IMG/VR virus record: IMGVR_UViG_3300044295_000220
Location: 1 to 24,042 of that record
Strand: one strand, 5' to 3'
Length of the DNA stretch: 24,042 nucleotides
Source of the DNA: a virus
Shown here one piece after another: positions 21,448-24,042 of the stretch (position 1 is the first letter of the stretch; each line of letters starts with the position of its first letter). The notes under the pieces are model-generated. The model worked only from the letters and a program-made list of their open reading frames with translations, searched no databases and was not told the DNA's origin. A program made the position numbers and the translations under genes.

Positions 21448-21709
21448 TAGTTGGTCTCACGCAATTTTCGCCATTGATAGAGATGATATGACGAAAGTTG
21501 TTCATGCGGTTTTCTTTGATGCTCCTCCTACCCAAGCTGATTATATTGGGATTTACGAGGAACTAGAAACCGAATATGATCTTAACATGAGTGATATCCT
21601 CTTGGTCCCTGGTACTGAAAAACAGATAGCTGATATTAAGACCATGATATCAGAAACCCCTGAGGATTTCCATGTTGAGTTACACGGAACAAAGGATCAG
21701 TTGAACTAA
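21434..21709 (+). CDS. Hypothetical protein (91 aa), acidic
   Basis: It starts inside the end of the MazG-like gene and ends on the start of nrdB (TAATG). The acidic product has an N-terminal strand-rich section (SHAIFAIDRDD, VVHAVFFDAPP) and helical middle, with a probable C-terminal strand (FHVELHG), compatible with a small alpha/beta fold. No motif recognised. Coupling to nrdB suggests expression with the reductase. Confidence 0.6.
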   Translation: MNSINSWSHAIFAIDRDDMTKVVHAVFFDAPPTQADYIGIYEELETEYDLNMSDILLVPGTEKQIADIKTMISETPEDFHVELHGTKDQLN

Positions 21710-22818
21710 TGACGTATACAGTCTTTGAGGCGTCTTCAAAGAGCCATCTGGAAAAGAAGATTTTCTTTGATGGCACTCCTGGTATTGCCAGATATGAAAC
21801 GAGTAAGTATTCATGGATCAATAAGCTGCTAGAAAAGCAGTTGTCATTCTTCTGGATTCCAGAGGAGGTTAATCTACAGCAAGACAGTAATGACTTTAAG
21901 TCCTTAACGAAAAACGAACAACACATCTTTCTCTCTAATCTCAAGAGACAGATTCTTTTAGATACGGTTCAAGGCAGATCGCCGTCTTTGGCGTTCCTTC
22001 CTATTGTATCTATTCCTGAGATGGAGATTTGGGTTCAGGCATGGTCATTCTCTGAGACCATTCATTCCAAGTCCTATACCCATATCATTCGTAACGTGTT
22101 CTCTAATCCATCAGAAGTCTTTGATGAGATTATGAACATTCAAGAGATTATGGATTGCTCTGAGGATATCAGTGAGGATTATAATAAGTTAATCCTTTAC
22201 AATAATGCTAGAGGAGCCGCAGAGTGGAATGGCTGGGATTCAGCAGCTAATGAATACGAGCATAAGAAATCTCTTTGGCTAACGATCAACTCAATCAATA
22301 TCCTAGAAGGTATTCGTTTCTATGCTTCCTTTGCTTGTTCATGGGCGTTTGCTGAGAACAAGAAAATGGAAGGTAATGCCAAGATCATTAAGCTTATCTG
22401 CCGTGACGAAAACCTTCACCTAGCAGGAACCCAACAGCTATTAAAGACACTCCCTCAGGATGATCCTGATTTCGCAAAGATCAAAGAGGAAACAAAAGCG
22501 GAATGCGAAAAGATGTTCCTCTCAGCCTTAGAGCAAGAGAAGAAATGGGCTGAATATCTTTTCAAGGATGGTTCTATGGTTGGATTAAACAAGCAATTGC
22601 TTGTTGATTATCTAGACCATATCGCGTATAAGAGGATGACAGCTTTAGGGCTAGACTGCCCCGTAGGGTCTCCAACTAACCCGTTGCCATGGACTCAAAA
22701 ATGGATCGCAGGCTCAGAAGTGCAAGTTGCCCCTCAGGAAGTTGAGCTATCGTCTTATACGGTTGGGGCTATTAAACAGGACGTTAGTGTTGACTCATTC
22801 AAGGGAATGAAGTTATGA
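21709..22818 (+). CDS. nrdB: Ribonucleoside-diphosphate reductase class Ia, small subunit NrdB
   Basis: A 369-residue NrdB with all radical-site residues: iron ligands D85 (LLDTVQGRSP), E116 and H119 (FSETIHSKSYTHII), E200 (LEGIRFYASFAC), E234 and H237 (RDENLHLAGTQ), and the radical Tyr at 123. The C-terminus ends DVSVDSFKGMKL after QVEL-type SAPQEVELSSY, the NrdA-docking tail region. Similarity to T4 NrdB runs the full length. It builds the tyrosyl radical used by NrdA. The stop overlaps the next start as ATGA. Confidence 0.96.
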   Translation: MTYTVFEASSKSHLEKKIFFDGTPGIARYETSKYSWINKLLEKQLSFFWIPEEVNLQQDSNDFKSLTKNEQHIFLSNLKRQILLDTVQGRSPSLAFLPIVSIPEMEIWVQAWSFSETIHSKSYTHIIRNVFSNPSEVFDEIMNIQEIMDCSEDISEDYNKLILYNNARGAAEWNGWDSAANEYEHKKSLWLTINSINILEGIRFYASFACSWAFAENKKMEGNAKIIKLICRDENLHLAGTQQLLKTLPQDDPDFAKIKEETKAECEKMFLSALEQEKKWAEYLFKDGSMVGLNKQLLVDYLDHIAYKRMTALGLDCPVGSPTNPLPWTQKWIAGSEVQVAPQEVELSSYTVGAIKQDVSVDSFKGMKL

Positions 22819-23249
22819 AAAAAGATAAATGGGATTACATTATGGAGGATATAGGACCATGGGTATTGGTCCTTATCCTTGTAGTCTTCTTTTTCTTTTG
22901 TATATTCGCTAATACTCCCGCTCATGCTAAAGGTGGGGCTGGTGGTGGGGGAGGAAGGTCCGTGTCAGTATCCCGTAGCGTTTCAACTTCAAAACCCTCT
23001 ATTCCCAAGCCGCCCCCTTCGGCTTCTATTCCCAAGCCTACACCCAAGCCATCTCCCTCGTCTTCTATTACTTCATTGGCTACAGGAGCCGCTGTAGGGG
23101 CAGTTATTAGCCATTCAACGCCATCATGGGCTAAACCAGCAGAAGCTACAGCTAAAGCGGTACTTAAGCTAGGTAAACGGGCATCAGGGGATTATTCCCC
23201 CTCAGGGATCATAGATTCTAAATATCGTTACGATAAGTTTAATTACTAA
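22815..23249 (+). CDS. Membrane-anchored or secreted low-complexity protein
   Basis: A 144-residue protein, translationally coupled to nrdB (ATGA). Residues 1-14 are charged, 15-32 are a strong hydrophobic segment (PWVLVLILVVFFFFCIFA), and TPAHAKGG at 34-41 looks like a signal-peptidase I site (AHA then KGG). Then come a Gly run, a Ser-rich stretch (VSVSRSVSTS), and a Pro/Lys/Ser repeat in which the DNA TCTATTCCCAAGCC recurs. The segment LATGAAVGAVISHST resembles a short Gly/Ala helix. The C-terminus is basic and aromatic. A periplasmic or outer-surface protein, perhaps superinfection- or lysis-related, is plausible but unproven. Confidence 0.65.
   Translation: MKKDKWDYIMEDIGPWVLVLILVVFFFFCIFANTPAHAKGGAGGGGGRSVSVSRSVSTSKPSIPKPPPSASIPKPTPKPSPSSSITSLATGAAVGAVISHSTPSWAKPAEATAKAVLKLGKRASGDYSPSGIIDSKYRYDKFNY
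23217..23224 (+). promoter_or_regulatory. Candidate late promoter variant (TCTAAATA)
   Basis: This octamer is identical to the one at 18055-18062 and stands 48 bases before the next start, again with the TAAATA core. It lies inside the last codons of the preceding gene, so coding constraint may explain it by chance. Confidence 0.3.
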
Positions 23250-23264
23250 AATTAGGAGTCAAAT

Positions 23265-24042
23265 ATGGCCATTAGTTACGTATTCGATAAGGACCCAAAA
23301 CCAATATATATTGGTTATGATGAAATCGATGCTGACTTAAGAGCAGCTAACGAAGAATTATATCGCCCTGAGTTTGATCCTACAAAGTTTCCGTTATACA
23401 ATATCTTAAAGTTCAAGGATATAGGATTTACTATTCAAATCTATGTTCCTGGCTTTAAGAAGTCGGAATTAGACGTGTCCATTGATGGGGATATACTTAC
23501 CGTTGCTGGTAAGCAACCTCCATTATCGGATGAAGTCATATTCTTCAAGGGTATGGAATTACCAAACGAGTTTAAAAGATCATTCCACTTGTCTGATAAT
23601 GTCAAGGTCGCTAAGGTTAGCCTTGATAGTGGAATTATGTCTATCGAAATATTAAAATTGAATGTTGAACCTAAGCATACTGATATTCCAGTAGACTTTA
23701 ATGATCCATCAACACAAGATTTTGATACTCCTGTTGCGGAAGGTAATACCGCCCCTTTAGTGGTTCCCCCAACACCAAATAATGATGTTGGGGTTGCTAA
23801 TGCAGTGATACCTAGTGATTCTACCCCTGTTGTTGTCCCTTCGATCCCTGTTGTTCCAGAGCCACAACCCGCGCCGTTACCGATTCCAACGCCCGAGCCG
23901 TTACCAGTAGTTGATCAGCCAACCGTCGAAGTAGCTCCAAAGACTGACCCAACGACTCCGTTAGTTGTTGATTCGTCATTACCTCAGAATCAGGTTCTTC
24001 CTGATCCTGTTCCTCAGCCTCAGCCTGAGCCAGTTGTTGTAA
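23265..24042 (+). CDS. Hsp20/alpha-crystallin-family protein with long Pro-rich tail, 3'-truncated by window edge
   Basis: ATG 23265 follows AGGAG (23254-23258). The visible 259 residues stay open to the edge. The alpha-crystallin domain spans about 45-131: FTIQIYVPGFKKSELDVSIDGDILTV (beta strands 2-5 region), FKRSFHLSDNV and the A-x-x-x-x-G-I-M-S-I strand (AKVSLDSGIMSIEI) replacing the usual GVL. T4-like cyanophages commonly encode an Hsp20. What is odd is the C-terminal region from about 145, which is Pro/Val/Gln/Asp-rich with repeated PVVP, PEPQP and PQPQPEP segments and shows no sign of ending. Normal small heat-shock proteins are 140-200 residues with a short IXI tail. A chaperone-like core tethered to a flexible spacer is suggested. 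Confidence 0.8.
   Translation, partial: MAISYVFDKDPKPIYIGYDEIDADLRAANEELYRPEFDPTKFPLYNILKFKDIGFTIQIYVPGFKKSELDVSIDGDILTVAGKQPPLSDEVIFFKGMELPNEFKRSFHLSDNVKVAKVSLDSGIMSIEILKLNVEPKHTDIPVDFNDPSTQDFDTPVAEGNTAPLVVPPTPNNDVGVANAVIPSDSTPVVVPSIPVVPEPQPAPLPIPTPEPLPVVDQPTVEVAPKTDPTTPLVVDSSLPQNQVLPDPVPQPQPEPVVV

Noticed and set aside
1-24042. CRISPR arrays, integrase, attachment sites, insertion sequences
   Set aside because: No regularly spaced repeats, no integrase or transposase motifs and no terminal inverted repeats; the content is that of a lytic phage.

Overview
This window is a piece of a large, strictly lytic, T4-superfamily myovirus genome. Every supported gene is on the + strand. Most genes touch or overlap (TAATG and ATGA junctions), and the base composition is AT-rich. 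Diagnostic T4-type proteins are readable directly: the C-terminus of the gp43 DNA polymerase, UvsX recombinase, gp41 helicase, gp61 primase and class Ia NrdA and NrdB. ThyX, an Hsp20-family protein and a conserved phage protein of the cyanophage/rhizophage type suggest the 'exo' T4-like phages (relatives of cyanomyoviruses or of alphaproteobacterial phages such as those of Sinorhizobium and Caulobacter) rather than T-even coliphages. The host cannot be fixed from this sequence; an alphaproteobacterium is a low-confidence guess.

Layout. (1) 1-6872 is a replication and recombination module: polymerase end, a GT-A glycosyltransferase with an embedded EF-hand-like loop, a Pol-beta-type nucleotidyltransferase, uvsX, a small unknown gene, an HNH endonuclease, gp41, and a 437-aa protein with an SH3-like N-terminus and a possible degenerate PD-(D/E)XK core. 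It closes with a textbook intrinsic terminator that overlaps the last stop codon. (2) 6902-9440 holds an FkbM-type methyltransferase and two unrecognised proteins. (3) 9446-11905 begins with a T4-type late promoter (TATAAATA) and carries an Ig-domain virion protein, a conserved phage protein, a 49-aa basic protein, two tandem paralogous holin-like proteins and a polytopic membrane protein resembling VUT/YhhQ transporters. (4) 11915-17953 returns to DNA metabolism: primase, two small proteins, ThyX, a DUF3850 protein, a P-loop ATPase, NrdA and two small genes. (5) 17960-20724 is a cassette in which tRNA-Gln(UUG) and tRNA-Ala(UGC) bracket two tail fibre or adhesin genes. (6) 20778-24042 resumes nucleotide metabolism (MazG-like protein, NrdB), then a membrane-anchored or secreted low-complexity protein and an Hsp20-family protein with a long proline-rich tail that runs off the window.

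How it fits together. ThyX, NrdA/NrdB and the MazG-like protein would make and clean up dNTPs for gp43, gp41, gp61 and UvsX. The late-promoter genes supply virion surface and lysis proteins. The most striking regulatory feature is at 18042-18102: an inverted repeat can hide the ribosome-binding site of the tail-fibre gene, and a candidate late promoter lies inside its loop. Read-through transcripts would therefore be translationally silent and late transcripts active, the logic known for T4 genes such as e, soc and I-TevI.

Limits. All functional names come from reading motifs by eye, with no database search. Promoter calls rest on short motifs and spacing only.
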